Shown here: positions 1-8,944 of the stretch, piece by piece
Layout of the letters: the number at the start of each line of letters is the position of its first letter
How positions within the stretch are numbered: the first letter of the stretch is position 1
Assembly: GCA_026707905.1 (NCBI GenBank)
Contig: JAPOVY010000085.1
Location: 1 to 36,866 of the forward strand
Direction of reading: 5' to 3'
DNA length: 36,866 nt
Origin: Gammaproteobacteria bacterium
GTDB taxonomy: Bacteria; Pseudomonadota; Gammaproteobacteria; Pseudomonadales; Azotimanducaceae
Notes under the pieces: model-generated
Database searches by the model: none
The model's input: the letters and a program-made list of their open reading frames with translations, nothing else
Told to the model about the DNA's origin: nothing
Position numbers and translations under genes: made by a program

Positions 1-1181
1 CTACCACCAACGATCTCACCCACTCCCGGTACCAACACATCCATTGCCGCGACGGTCTTTTCGTCATCATTCAACCGCATGTAAAACGGTTTGATAGTCT
101 TTGGATAGTTCATGACGACCAAGGGCGCTTTGAACACCGTCTCCGTAAGAAATCGTTCATGTTCAGATTGCAGATCCGCGCCCCATTCGACCGGGAATTC
201 GAACTTGTGAGACGTGCTTTGTAGCTCGTTTACAGCGTCGGTGTAGTCGAGGCGAATGAACTCGCTTTCAACGACACTTTCGAGTCTCTCGATCGCCTGT
301 TTATCAATACGCTGTGCAAAGAACGCCATGTCTTCCGCGCACTGTTCAAGTGTTTCACGAAAGACAACCTTGAGAAAGTTCTCCGCAAGCGACGCGTTAT
401 CGCCTAGGTCCGCAAACGCAATTTCTGGTTCAATCATCCAAAACTCAGCTAAATGCCGACTGGTGTTGGAGTTTTCAGCGCGGAATGTCGGTCCAAAGGT
501 ATAGACGTTCTTTAAAGCAAGACAGAACGCCTCGACATTCAGCTGCCCAGATACTGCGAGATATGTCTCTTCACCGAAGAAATCCTCACCGTAATCGTTA
601 CGCTTCTGGTTCACCAAATCCAACGTACTGACGCGAAACAACTCGCCAGCACCTTCACAATCGCTTGCAGTAATGATCGGTGTATTTACCCAAACGAATC
701 CGCGTTCGTTAAAGTACTGATGTACCGAAAGTGCGACTTGATGTCGTAAGCGCGAGATTGCTCCAAACGTGTTTGTTCTTGGTCTTAAGTGGGCGACGCT
801 TCGTAGGTATTCGAATGTATGACGCTTCTTTGCAATCGGGTAAGCCTCTGGGTCGTCGATTTCACCAATACACACGACAGCAGACGCCTGAATCTCGACG
901 TCTTGACCCGTCCCTTGTGATTCAACGATCACACCCGTGACACTGACGGCGGCACCTGTCGTTAATTTGGTTACGGTTTCGTAATTTGCTAAGTCCTGAT
1001 TCGCGATGACCTGAATTGGATCGAAACATGAGCCATCATGTACGGACAGGAATGCGAATCCGCCTTTAGACACACGAACGGAGCGAAGCCAACCTTCGAT
1101 TTCGGTATCGGTGTTAACTGGCACCGACCCCGTCAAGATTGACTTCACTGACGTTACCGAATTGGTGAGATTTTTCGTCAC
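1..1181 (-). CDS. asnS: Asparaginyl-tRNA synthetase (3' end outside window)
   Basis: This class II aminoacyl-tRNA synthetase charges tRNA-Asn with asparagine in the cytoplasm. The reverse-strand translation shows an N-terminal OB-fold anticodon-binding domain (EGWLRSVR, then [13 protein letters not shown]). The linker [17 protein letters not shown] is typical of bacterial AsnRS. Class II motif 2 ([20 protein letters not shown]) lies near residue 230. The reading ends at a GEIVGG motif at the left window edge, so roughly the last 70 residues of a usual ~465-residue protein, including motif 3, are outside. I chose the GTG at 1181 ([16 protein letters not shown]) because it fits the family's N-terminal length and there is no in-frame ATG between it and the upstream gene's stop. 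A later in-frame GTG, twelve codons on, is an alternative. The gene lies 38 bp downstream of the DUF482 gene on the same strand and is probably co-transcribed with it. Identity is near certain; the start is less so. Confidence 0.95.
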   Translation of the reverse strand, partial: MTKNLTNSVTSVKSILTGSVPVNTDTEIEGWLRSVRVSKGGFAFLSVHDGSCFDPIQVIANQDLANYETVTKLTTGAAVSVTGVIVESQGTGQDVEIQASAVVCIGEIDDPEAYPIAKKRHTFEYLRSVAHLRPRTNTFGAISRLRHQVALSVHQYFNERGFVWVNTPIITASDCEGAGELFRVSTLDLVNQKRNDYGEDFFGEETYLAVSGQLNVEAFCLALKNVYTFGPTFRAENSNTSRHLAEFWMIEPEIAFADLGDNASLAENFLKVVFRETLEQCAEDMAFFAQRIDKQAIERLESVVESEFIRLDYTDAVNELQSTSHKFEFPVEWGADLQSEHERFLTETVFKAPLVVMNYPKTIKPFYMRLNDDEKTVAAMDVLVPGVGEIVGG

Positions 1182-1219
1182 TGCGAATCTCGATTCGTAA
1201 TCGGAAGCGGCATTCTGTC

Positions 1220-2404
1220 CTACTTGCGTTCCAGCACAGTTTTAAAAGGTGAATGTGTACGCACGTACTCGATATCGGTCTTTACGTATCGCTGTTCACG
1301 TTTCAGAAAGTCCGCGACGGCATGTTTGAAGCTCTCGTTCGCCAGCCAATGAGCTGAGTAGGTTTCGCGCGCCAAGTAGCCGCGTGCTATCTTGTGCGAA
1401 CCTTGAGCGCCAGCTTCAACGCAATTGAGCTTGTTGGCGATCGCATAGTCGATTGCTTGGTAGTAACAGACTTCAAAGTGCAAGAAAGGGTGGTGTTCCA
1501 CGCACCCCCAGTTGCGCCCGAATAGCGTATCTTCACCGATGAAATTGATCGCACCCGCAATATAGCGATCCTCTCGCTTCGCCAGAATTAACAAGACTTG
1601 ATCTGGCATCGCTTCATTAATCAGACTGAAGAACTCGCGAGTTAGGTAATTTGAACCCCACTTTCGGTAGGTGGTATCCATATAGAAATCGAAAAAAGCA
1701 TCCCAATGGTGCTCTCTCAAATCACTGCCAGTGACCCATTCGATCTCGACTCCGTCTTGACATGCTTCTCGCCGCTCGCGGCGAATGTTCTTACGTTTCT
1801 TAGACGACAACTCGTTTTGGAACTGCTCGAAGTTCTCGTAGTCCTGGTTATACCAATGAAACTGAGTATCCAATCGCTGTAGTAAACCGCACGATCCAGC
1901 AAGTTTCCATTCGTCTTCTGGCATAAACGTAATGTGCAGCGAGCTGATATTTGTTTTCTGTGCGAGTTGAGTTGCGACCTCGAGAAGCTGACGTTGCCAT
2001 TCTGATTGATACTCGCCAGCCTTCGCGAGTAGGCGCGGACCGGTCGCTGGTGTGAATGGGACACTCGATTGTAGTTTTGGGTAATAACGGCCACCTGCTT
2101 GGTGCCAAGCATTCGCCCAGCTCCCATCGAATACATACTCGCCACGAGAGTGCGATTTAAGGTATAGCGGCATTAGCGCAACGGGTTCGCCTTCAGACTC
2201 AAGGCTAATATGGAAAGGCGCCCAACCTGTATCCGCGCAAGCGCTACCGCTCTCTTCTAACGCGCGGAGAAATCGATAGTCGACAAATGGGTTATATCGT
2301 TGAGACTGACTACAGGCGTCCCAAGTTGTTTGTTCGATCTCTCGAATGTCGTAATGAACGCGACCTACGAGCGTTTTCGATTCTTGCGTTGCAGAACCAG
2401 GCAC
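1220..2404 (-). CDS. FemAB-like/DUF482 GNAT-superfamily acyltransferase
   Basis: This 394-residue protein resembles the peptidogalycan-biosynthesis/DUF482 (FemAB-like) family, a GNAT-fold group widespread in proteobacteria whose substrate is not firmly established. Supporting features are the N-terminal [18 protein letters not shown] segment, the [23 protein letters not shown] block, the basic [12 protein letters not shown] stretch near the middle, and the C-terminal acyltransferase core with [20 protein letters not shown] and [14 protein letters not shown]. The length is normal for the family. The start is a GTG with no obvious Shine-Dalgarno, so an internal start is possible. It sits 38 bp upstream of asnS on the same strand and is divergent from the ABC-transporter operon. 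I see no truncation or sign of transfer. The family assignment is from recognised motifs; the biochemical role is unknown. Confidence 0.85.
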   Translation of the reverse strand: MPGSATQESKTLVGRVHYDIREIEQTTWDACSQSQRYNPFVDYRFLRALEESGSACADTGWAPFHISLESEGEPVALMPLYLKSHSRGEYVFDGSWANAWHQAGGRYYPKLQSSVPFTPATGPRLLAKAGEYQSEWQRQLLEVATQLAQKTNISSLHITFMPEDEWKLAGSCGLLQRLDTQFHWYNQDYENFEQFQNELSSKKRKNIRRERREACQDGVEIEWVTGSDLREHHWDAFFDFYMDTTYRKWGSNYLTREFFSLINEAMPDQVLLILAKREDRYIAGAINFIGEDTLFGRNWGCVEHHPFLHFEVCYYQAIDYAIANKLNCVEAGAQGSHKIARGYLARETYSAHWLANESFKHAVADFLKREQRYVKTDIEYVRTHSPFKTVLERK

Positions 2405-2607
2405 GGTCAGCTTTGTCTATTAGATGGTCTAAGCATATTCAGGACGGTCTGAGTGCAAATCCGATTATGGCTAGCTACACTAGAGACGGTGCTCAGCACT
2501 TAACATTGCCAACACATATGTCCTCCTACGTCTCAAATCGTATAGGTCGGAGCGTAGAGATGTTCGTGGATTTTTAAACTCTTTAAAGCCAACTCAATCC
2601 CAACTCC

Positions 2608-3849
2608 ATGTCTGACGATCGAACTGCCGATCTGCAAAACCTTAGCATCGATCGTTCCGAGCGACCACGGTCCAAGTGGCGAATTCTCATTTGGATGGTT
2701 GTTTTCGCAGCGGTCGGCGGCGCTTCGTACATTGGATACTTCGTCTATTTCGTCGACGATACATTACAGGTAGGTTCGACGCTTGCGGTGTCTGCTGCGC
2801 GGGATTCACAAACGGAAAGTGTCTTGGACGCGACGGGTTTTGTTGTTGCGCGACGACAAGCATCGGTTAGTTCAAAAGTACCAGGAAAAGTTACGTCCGT
2901 ACTTATCGAAGAAGGAATGGAAGTTGAAGAAGGTCAGCTACTCGCAACGTTGGATGATTCAATTACCCGAGCGCAACTAGAACTTGCACGATCGCAGCTC
3001 GAGGCGACACGTTCGCAATTGTCGGAGCTGAAACTCCGTTACGAACAAGCGACACTTGATAACGAGCGCAACGAGCGACTAGCGGCGGAAGGCTTGATCA
3101 GCGCGAATGAGCTCGAGCAAAGCCAATTGAGTCGGGAGACGCTTCAAAGTGCGATCAACGTATCTGCAGAAAACGTGGCGGTAAGCGAACGTACCGTTGA
3201 ACTACAGAAAAAGTACGTGGCCGACATGGAGATTCGGGCGCCGTTTTCAGGAATCGTCATTTCGAAGACCGCTCAACCAGGGGAAATGATCGCACCTGTT
3301 GCTGGAGGAGGCGGATTTACCCGTACAGGAATCTGCACGATCGTCGATATGGACTCGCTAGAGGTGCAGATCGACGTCAATGAGTCATATATCAATCGCG
3401 TTCAATCAGGGCAGCAAGTCACGGTCCAACTCACAGCGTACCCCGATGTCCGGATGCCAGCTGAAGTCATCGCGACCATTCCTACTGCTGATCGTGCGCG
3501 ATCGACGGTCAAAGTGAGGGTCGGGTTCAGACAACGGGATGATCGCGTACTTCCTGATATGGCCGTCAAAGTCTCGTTCTTGGAAGAAGGCGAAATTGCT
3601 GAGTTACAGGAAGTCCCAACCGGTGTGGTTGTTCCCGTGTCGGCGATCGATACCGAAGGTGGAATTAATCGAGTGTGGGTAATCAGAGAGAACGTAGTCG
3701 GAAGTCGGCGGATTCGACTTGGCGACGCGGTAGATAACGATAGTGTTCAAATCATCGACGGTCTTCGAAGTGGTGAACGAGTGGTTACTGGACTCACTCC
3801 CGAACTTAAGCGAGGGCTCGTTGATGGAAGAGCTGTCACAACGAATTAA
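2608..3849 (+). CDS. HlyD/RND-type periplasmic adaptor (membrane fusion protein)
   Basis: This 413-residue membrane-fusion protein would link an inner-membrane ABC pump to an outer-membrane channel or act on the pump from the periplasm. It has a single N-terminal transmembrane anchor at about residues 24-44, then the first half of a biotinyl-lipoyl-like domain around 60-105. A long alpha-helical hairpin rich in Q, E, L and R follows (about 110-200). The second lipoyl half begins MEIRAPFSGIVISK, and beta-barrel and membrane-proximal domains follow. An in-frame TAA lies a few codons upstream, so the ATG at 2608 is the earliest possible start; no Shine-Dalgarno is visible before it. It is the first gene of a four-gene operon and ends 20 bp before the ATPase gene. 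The next three genes make this a MacA-like partner. No TolC-like gene is present nearby, so any outer-membrane channel must be shared. Confidence 0.9.
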   Translation: MSDDRTADLQNLSIDRSERPRSKWRILIWMVVFAAVGGASYIGYFVYFVDDTLQVGSTLAVSAARDSQTESVLDATGFVVARRQASVSSKVPGKVTSVLIEEGMEVEEGQLLATLDDSITRAQLELARSQLEATRSQLSELKLRYEQATLDNERNERLAAEGLISANELEQSQLSRETLQSAINVSAENVAVSERTVELQKKYVADMEIRAPFSGIVISKTAQPGEMIAPVAGGGGFTRTGICTIVDMDSLEVQIDVNESYINRVQSGQQVTVQLTAYPDVRMPAEVIATIPTADRARSTVKVRVGFRQRDDRVLPDMAVKVSFLEEGEIAELQEVPTGVVVPVSAIDTEGGINRVWVIRENVVGSRRIRLGDAVDNDSVQIIDGLRSGERVVTGLTPELKRGLVDGRAVTTN

Positions 3850-3869
3850 CGAACAAGCAGAGCAAGACA

Positions 3870-4565
3870 ATGGCTTTTATTGAGTTGACGAATGTAGTAA
3901 AGAACTACGAAAAAGGCAGTGAGGTCGTGCATGTTCTGCAGGACCTGAATCTCTCATTACACGAGGGTGATTTTCTTGCGTTAATGGGTCCCAGCGGGAG
4001 TGGCAAGAGTACGTTACTAAATCTGATTGGCGGCATTGACCAGCCTACGGCTGGAAGCGTGGTCGTCGACGGCGCCAATCTGGACAACATGTCAGGTTCT
4101 CAATTAGCGAAGTGGCGATCGGCGACCATAGGGTTCGTGTTTCAGTTCTATAACCTGCTTCCGTTCTTAACGGCCGAGCGTAACGTCGAACTACCTTTGC
4201 TTCTCACGAATCTGCGTGGCTCGCAACGAAAAGAAAATGCGTTGACTGCTCTACGGACCGTATCCCTTGAGGATCGTGCGAAGCATAAGCCGGGCGAGTT
4301 GAGTGGCGGTCAACAACAGCGCGTCGCGATTGCCCGTGCCATCGTTGCGGATCCGAAGGTACTCGTATGTGATGAGCCGACTGGGGATTTAGACCGACAG
4401 AGCGCACAAGAGATTCTCGCACTTCTTGAGACTTTAAACGAACAATTCGGGAAGACCATCATCATGGTGACCCATGACCCGTTGGCGGCAGAACACGCGA
4501 AGACCGTACTGCACCTCGATAAGGGTGTTCTCGTAGAAAGTGAACAAGCGGAGGTTTCGGCATGA
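3870..4565 (+). CDS. ABC transporter ATP-binding protein, LolD/MacB-type
   Basis: This 231-residue ATPase belongs to the LolD/MacB/FtsE class that drives mechanotransmission-type ABC systems. Walker A (GPSGSGKST) is at residues 40-48, the Q-loop region reads FVFQFYNLLPFLTAERNVELPLLL, the ABC signature is LSGGQQQR near 144, Walker B with the D-loop is VLVCDEPTGDLD near 165-176, and the switch histidine sits in MVTHDP. The length matches stand-alone members of the class. Its stop overlaps the start of the first permease gene by four bases (ATGA, 4562-4565), implying translational coupling. Gene order with an adaptor upstream and two FtsX-like permeases downstream supports export or extraction of an envelope substrate, not import. 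The substrate cannot be read from the sequence. Confidence 0.93.
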   Translation: MAFIELTNVVKNYEKGSEVVHVLQDLNLSLHEGDFLALMGPSGSGKSTLLNLIGGIDQPTAGSVVVDGANLDNMSGSQLAKWRSATIGFVFQFYNLLPFLTAERNVELPLLLTNLRGSQRKENALTALRTVSLEDRAKHKPGELSGGQQQRVAIARAIVADPKVLVCDEPTGDLDRQSAQEILALLETLNEQFGKTIIMVTHDPLAAEHAKTVLHLDKGVLVESEQAEVSA

Positions 4566-5728
4566 CAAGCGTTGGATTCGTTTGGAAGAACCTTTATCGG
4601 AAAAAGACGCGGACGTTTCTAACGTTTTTCTGCCTCTTCATTGCATTCCTGCTTTATGTCGCCTTAGGTTCGATAGCCGTCGTGTTTTCGATTGATACAG
4701 TGAGTGGCGAATTGGGCGCGAATCGACTTCAGACGAGTGCCAAGTACTCCATGATCGATGACATCCCGAAGCGTTACGTTGACGAAATATCGCAATTAGA
4801 TGGAGTTGAGCTTGTAACACACATGTCTTGGTTTGGCGGTTACTACCAGGAGCCGAGCAACATGCTGGTCACGTTTCCGGTTAATCCGAGTACTTTTTTC
4901 CGGGTTTATCCAGAGTATGAAATCAGTGATGAATACCTGAGCGCGTTCATTGAAACAAGACGCGGGATGGTTGCACCGATAGCCGTCGTTGAGCAATATC
5001 AATGGAAGGTGGGAGACATCGTGCCTATTGGTTCCCAGATCTATGCTCAAAAAGACGGTAACTACACGTGGGAATTTGAGCTGGTTGGTTATTACACGCC
5101 GGACCAGGAAGGTCAGACGGCAGTCCTACTGCAATATGACTACTTTGATGAAGCGAATGCTTTTGGCCCGGGAAGTGTGGGTTGGCTGGCGATCCAGATC
5201 ACGGATTCACAGCTAGGACCGGAAATTGCACAGAAGATCGATAGCATGTATATCAACTCGTCGGATCCTGTTCGCACTGCCACCGAAAGTGAGGCGAATC
5301 GTCAGTTCCTCGCACAATATGGCAACATCACATTGATGATGAGCGGAATTCTCCTCGCAGTATTTTTCACCATCCTATTGGTGTGCGGGAACACGATGGC
5401 GCAGGCATTTCGAGAACGTATCGCTGAACTAGGCGTGTTGAAGACGATCGGCTTCAATGACTACGGGCTCGGACTATGGATTCTCAGTGAAGCAGTCGTG
5501 CTTAGTGTCTTACCTGCGATTTTCGGGGTGGTTATCGGGATGGGATTACTTGTCGCAGTTGGTTCCTCTGGAGCGGCGGCGATGTTTCTGCCAACACCCC
5601 CAATGTCAGTCGTGCTTTCAACGGCGGTTTCATCGATCGCACTCGCTGGCGCGCTCGGAGTGCTTGTGGGCGCCATTCCCGCGCTGACGACAACACGTAT
5701 GTCCATCGTCGAAGCTATGCACGCGTGA
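4562..5728 (+). CDS. ABC transporter permease, FtsX/MacB-type (first copy)
   Basis: This 388-residue inner-membrane permease has the MacB/FtsX layout. One transmembrane helix lies near the N-terminus (LTFFCLFIAFLLYVALGSIA, about 20-40), a large periplasmic domain spans about 45-255, and three C-terminal helices follow, the first at ILLAVFFTILLVCGNTM. The cytoplasmic loop AFRERIAELGVLKTIGF is the characteristic coupling segment of the family. The ATG overlaps the stop of the ATPase gene, so the pair is translationally coupled. The next permease gene begins 15 bp after this one ends and differs clearly in sequence, so the pump is probably a heterodimer. The periplasmic domain is rich in aromatic and acidic residues and shows no catalytic motif I recognise. 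The cargo is unknown. Confidence 0.9.
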   Translation: MTSVGFVWKNLYRKKTRTFLTFFCLFIAFLLYVALGSIAVVFSIDTVSGELGANRLQTSAKYSMIDDIPKRYVDEISQLDGVELVTHMSWFGGYYQEPSNMLVTFPVNPSTFFRVYPEYEISDEYLSAFIETRRGMVAPIAVVEQYQWKVGDIVPIGSQIYAQKDGNYTWEFELVGYYTPDQEGQTAVLLQYDYFDEANAFGPGSVGWLAIQITDSQLGPEIAQKIDSMYINSSDPVRTATESEANRQFLAQYGNITLMMSGILLAVFFTILLVCGNTMAQAFRERIAELGVLKTIGFNDYGLGLWILSEAVVLSVLPAIFGVVIGMGLLVAVGSSGAAAMFLPTPPMSVVLSTAVSSIALAGALGVLVGAIPALTTTRMSIVEAMHA

Positions 5729-5743
5729 GAATGAGGATCAAAG

Positions 5744-6904
5744 ATGCTTAAGCAAATCTTCAAAATCTCACTGATGAACTTGCGCAACCTACCGTCGCGG
5801 TTTGGTATTTCGTCGGTTGTCGTTGTCGGAATTGGTGGTGTCGTTGGCGTATTGGTCGCGATTTTGGCGATGGCGTCGGGATTCGAATCGGCACTCGCGA
5901 GTGGTGCGTCGAGTGACCGCGTTATTTTGTTACGAGATGGCTCTACCGATGAAATGGCGAGTTCGATTAGTCAAGAAGAAGTCGCTTTGATCGGGACGTT
6001 ACCTGGCGTTGCAGCTCTAAGTCCAGAACTCTACACGGTTGTCGACGTACCAAAAATGGACACGGGAACTTATGCGAATCTAATTGCGCGAGGTGTTGGG
6101 ACAGGTGCGTTTGACGTGCGCCCTGAAGTCGAGATTGTCGAGGGTAGGAACTTCGTGCCCGGTCGGACGGAAATCATCGCTGGGGTAAAAGCAGCGAGCG
6201 AATTCAGAGGTTTAGATGTTGGGTCGGAAGTTTCACTACGCGACTCAACATGGCAGGTGGTAGGACACTTCGAGGCCGGGGGATCGGCGTATGAGTCAGA
6301 AATCTGGCTTGATTTCCCAGCTGCACTAAGTGCGTTTCGACGAAATTCGGCTACGTCGCTACGAATACGACTGGACTCACCTACCTCTTTTGATGAACTG
6401 TCACAAGCTATCGCGAATGATCCACGTTTGCAGGTGCAAGTGATTTCAGAACCTTCATTTATCGAGGGCCAATCTGCAACATTGAGGCAAGTCATTAAGT
6501 CATTCGGCTATGCCGTCGCGGTGATCATGGCAATTGGCGCGTTATTCGCTGCACTCAATACGATGTATACCGCCGTATCGACCCGAACCATCGAAATCGC
6601 GACACTGCGTGCGATCGGATTCTCCAGCGTGCCGATTGTTATCTCGGTAATGATCGAAGCCGTCATTCTGGCAGTGCTTGGAGGCGTGTTAGGTGCACTG
6701 TTTTCTTATCTGTTCTTCAATGGGTTTACCGTTGCGACCTTGAATCCAGCCGCTTTTTCACAAGTGGCGTTCGATTTCAATGTGTCAACGGAGATCGTAT
6801 ATCTTGGTATGACGTGGGCGATCGTAATCGGCTTTTTCGGCGGATTACTACCCGCCATTAGTGCAGCGTATATTCCGATTACCGCTGCATTGCGAGGCGA
6901 ATAA
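5744..6904 (+). CDS. ABC transporter permease, FtsX/MacB-type (second copy)
   Basis: This 386-residue permease shares its fold with the preceding gene: an N-terminal helix around residues 20-47 (rich in V, G and I), a periplasmic MacB-like core of about 200 residues, and three C-terminal helices. The coupling loop here reads AVSTRTIEIATLRAIGF, which is diagnostic of FtsX-domain permeases. A GAGGAT Shine-Dalgarno sits about six bases before the ATG. The protein differs from the first permease over its whole length, so the two appear to form a heteromeric transmembrane unit with the shared ATPase. It is the last gene of the operon; a short inverted repeat (ACTTCG/CGAAGT, 6924-6945) follows before the MATE reading frame. 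Function beyond ABC export or extraction is not visible. Confidence 0.9.
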   Translation: MLKQIFKISLMNLRNLPSRFGISSVVVVGIGGVVGVLVAILAMASGFESALASGASSDRVILLRDGSTDEMASSISQEEVALIGTLPGVAALSPELYTVVDVPKMDTGTYANLIARGVGTGAFDVRPEVEIVEGRNFVPGRTEIIAGVKAASEFRGLDVGSEVSLRDSTWQVVGHFEAGGSAYESEIWLDFPAALSAFRRNSATSLRIRLDSPTSFDELSQAIANDPRLQVQVISEPSFIEGQSATLRQVIKSFGYAVAVIMAIGALFAALNTMYTAVSTRTIEIATLRAIGFSSVPIVISVMIEAVILAVLGGVLGALFSYLFFNGFTVATLNPAAFSQVAFDFNVSTEIVYLGMTWAIVIGFFGGLLPAISAAYIPITAALRGE

Positions 6905-6943
6905 CGCAACACATACAAGCAGGACTTCGACAAGTGATGCGAA

Positions 6944-7024
6944 GTGACTGACACAGACGTCCAGGCTTCGGATCAACAGCGCGCTCGTCAGCGGTTTTGG
7001 GGGCGCGACCTCGAGTTTGCTTGA
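6944..7024 (+). other. Short GTG-initiated frame overlapping the MATE start; possible frameshifted N-terminus
   Basis: A GTG at 6944 opens a 26-codon frame (VTDTDVQASDQQRARQRF, then WGRDLEFA) that stops at TGA 7022-7024. It overlaps the likely TTG start of the MATE gene in the +1 frame. MATE proteins often carry a hydrophilic N-terminus ending in RDL just before a GSIPRQL-like segment. The RDL lies in this frame and GSIPRQLF in the next, so removing one base between them would give one continuous N-terminus. This could be a sequencing error, a real frameshift, or a coupled upstream reading frame. The overlap is directly visible; the interpretation is inference. Confidence 0.4.
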
Positions 7025-8357
7025 CGGTTCAATTCCCCGTCAGCTGTTCAGACTAACAGTGCCCATGTTGCTGGGCTTCTCGTCGATGATGATCGCCTCG
7101 CTAATCGACACGTATTACGTAGGTCAGATTGGTACGATCGAGCTCGCGGCCGTGACCTTGACGTTCCCATTGGTCATGGGATTCTCGAGTCTGTCCATGG
7201 GATTCGGGATCGGTGCGACGTCGATCATCTCTAGGACTGTAGGCGCTGGGGATTGGGCAACGGCGCAGCGCATTGCGACCCATACGCTGATCCTTGTGAT
7301 TTTCTTTGTGTCGGTGCTGTCGGTCGTAGGTTTCGTATTCGCGGAGTCGATCTTCGAGTTGCTTAACGCTCGCGAAGAGCTCTTCCCAATTGCGGTGAAG
7401 TACACGTATATCACGCTTATCGGCGTGCCGGTTCTGGCGGTGCCAATGGTTGGTAGCATGATGTTGAGGTCGTTTAACGACGTTCGTTCTCCCGCCATCA
7501 TCATGGTCGCTGGTGCGGTCATTCAAGTGATCATTGTCCCAGCACTCATCTGGGGAATTGGGTCGTGGGAAGGATATGGCGTGTACGGCTCAGCGTGGTC
7601 ATTCGTGATTTCCAGAGTGATCGTCGCCGTCTATGCCATTGGATTGTTCCATCGCCGCGGTTTCATCCAGCATCCAGGTTCATTCGCGCAATTCCGAGCT
7701 TCGGTTCGTGAAGTCATGCGTCTGGCGATTCCTTCGATGGCCAGTCAAGTTTTGATGCCGGTTTCAATGTACCTCATCATGATGCTCATCGCGTTATACG
7801 ACAATCACGTCGTTGCTGCATACGGTGTTGCGACGCGAATTGAATCGATGACGATGATCGTAATCATGGCGATGAGCTCAAGTATGGGACCCTTTGTTGG
7901 CCAGAACTTCGGTGCTCGCCGATTCGATCGAATACAAAGCGCGTTAAAAATGAGCTACGTCTTTTGTTTGACGTACGGACTTGTGGTCACCTTGATTCTG
8001 GTTCTACTTGGTGGCGCTATATCCGGGCTGTTTAGAGACGATCCGGCAGTTGTCGCAGTTGCGACTGAGTTTTTCTATATCGTCCCAATCACGATTGGAA
8101 TCATGAGCGTCGCGATGATCGCAGGCAGCACGTTTGTGGCGTACGGTGAACCGATTCCGTCCTTTGTACTTTCGATGTTCCGAATGTTTGTAGTGCTGTT
8201 GCCGCTCTGTTATCTGCTGAATTGGCTCTTTGGGTACATAGGAATCTTTATTGCGGTCGCGATCACAAACGGCTCGGTCGGGTTAATCGCGATTGTTTGG
8301 TTACATGCGATGACCAATCGTTTTAAGCGCGAATTAACGCCCCAAGCTACCGCGTAA
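7017..8357 (+). CDS. MATE-family multidrug/sodium efflux transporter
   Basis: This protein of about 446 residues has the twelve-helix pattern of the MATE (NorM/DinF-like) family, which expels cationic compounds in exchange for sodium or protons at the inner membrane. The N-terminal GSIPRQLFRLTVPM segment, SLIDTYYVGQIGTIELAAVTLTFP in helix 1, and the second-half repeat at GVATRIESMTMIVIMAMSSSMGPFVGQNFGARRFDR are classic MATE features. No ATG precedes the conserved region in this frame; a TTG at 7017 is the first usable start and gives only six residues before GSIP. A GTG-initiated upstream frame in another phase may be the missing N-terminus. It follows the ABC operon on the same strand and converges on the flavodoxin-like gene. 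Substrates are not predictable from this sequence. Confidence 0.88.
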   Translation: MLDGSIPRQLFRLTVPMLLGFSSMMIASLIDTYYVGQIGTIELAAVTLTFPLVMGFSSLSMGFGIGATSIISRTVGAGDWATAQRIATHTLILVIFFVSVLSVVGFVFAESIFELLNAREELFPIAVKYTYITLIGVPVLAVPMVGSMMLRSFNDVRSPAIIMVAGAVIQVIIVPALIWGIGSWEGYGVYGSAWSFVISRVIVAVYAIGLFHRRGFIQHPGSFAQFRASVREVMRLAIPSMASQVLMPVSMYLIMMLIALYDNHVVAAYGVATRIESMTMIVIMAMSSSMGPFVGQNFGARRFDRIQSALKMSYVFCLTYGLVVTLILVLLGGAISGLFRDDPAVVAVATEFFYIVPITIGIMSVAMIAGSTFVAYGEPIPSFVLSMFRMFVVLLPLCYLLNWLFGYIGIFIAVAITNGSVGLIAIVWLHAMTNRFKRELTPQATA

Positions 8358-8384
8358 CTCAACTTGGTACAAAAAGGTGGCTTA

Positions 8385-8846
8385 CTAGTAGATGCCTGCT
8401 TCTAACCCAGCCGCCATCGCAAGACCCAGCTCGCGACAAGCTTCGATTTGTTCCGGCGACGCGACACCTTTTACGATGATCGGCTCTTGGACTTCGATGA
8501 AAGGGTAGCCTTTACCTATGCGTCGAATTGCCGTCAGTGCGCCAGTCCCATCGTTACCAGCACTAATGAATATGCCGCAAGGTAACGGTTTGATTTTTCC
8601 TTCGACCTCGTAAAAAGTTCGATCTAGAAAGTCCTTCATACCACCGGACATATACCCGAAATTCTCGGGTGTGCCTAGTATCAAACCGTCTGCCGCTAGG
8701 AGATCGGTTGGATCCGCGTCAAGTGCTTGCTTCATTACAACCTCGATCGATTCGATCTCATCGTCCGTCGCACCAGCGTGTACCGCGTCAGCCATTCGTT
8801 GTGTCTGACCTGATTTCGAGTGATAGACGATCAGTAGTTGTGGCAA
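8385..8846 (-). CDS. Flavodoxin-like NAD(P)H-dependent oxidoreductase (WrbA-like)
   Basis: This protein of about 153 residues has a short-chain flavodoxin fold. Its N-terminus LLIVYHSKSGQTQRMADAV carries the FMN phosphate-binding loop (SKSGQT). The segment DGLILGTPENFGYMSGGMKDFLDR binds the flavin ring in WrbA-type proteins, and FISAGNDGTGAL follows. It probably binds FMN and reduces quinones or another partner, but the substrate is unknown. The open frame extends to 9065, but that would run through the operator-like repeats and into the divergent acoA gene. The only usable non-ATG start close to the conserved domain is TTG 8846 (LPQLLIVYHSKSG), which I chose. No good Shine-Dalgarno is visible. 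It is divergent from the aco operon and convergent with the MATE gene. Confidence 0.82.
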   Translation of the reverse strand: MPQLLIVYHSKSGQTQRMADAVHAGATDDEIESIEVVMKQALDADPTDLLAADGLILGTPENFGYMSGGMKDFLDRTFYEVEGKIKPLPCGIFISAGNDGTGALTAIRRIGKGYPFIEVQEPIIVKGVASPEQIEACRELGLAMAAGLEAGIY

Positions 8847-8885
8847 AAGGTAATTGAAGCTTTCGTGAGAAGGTTCATTATTGTG

Positions 8886-8937
8886 ATTGACACCGATCTT
8901 CGGGTGCGAACTATTCGTGTCAATGGTTCGTGTTAAT
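8886..8937. promoter_or_regulatory. Three GTGTYAAT-type boxes between the flavodoxin and aco genes
   Basis: ATTGACAC at 8886-8893 is the exact reverse complement of GTGTCAAT at 8917-8924, with centres 31 bp apart, about three helical turns. A third box, GTGTTAAT, lies at 8930-8937, so TTCGTGTYAAT is directly repeated with a 13-bp period. Both inverted boxes contain a perfect TTGACA -35 hexamer, one on each strand, though neither is followed by a good -10. This looks like an operator array for a divergent promoter region. The regulator is not encoded in the window. Confidence 0.5.
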
Positions 8938-8944
8938 TCGGTAT

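Noticed and set aside
256..504. 82-residue plus-strand frame in asnS
   Set aside because: Antisense to conserved AsnRS sequence, Ser/Ala-rich as expected of a shadow.
2287..2577. 96-residue plus-strand frame covering the DUF482/ABC gap
   Set aside because: More than a third overlaps the DUF482 gene antisense, and the translation has no motif or ribosome site. I treat 2405-2607 as intergenic.
6924..6945. ACTTCG/CGAAGT hairpin after the ABC operon as a terminator
   Set aside because: The stem is only six pairs with a ten-base loop and no T-run follows.
7101..7526. 141- and 132-residue reverse-strand frames inside the MATE gene
   Set aside because: Both are antisense to a well-conserved transporter and have no recognisable domain or ribosome site.
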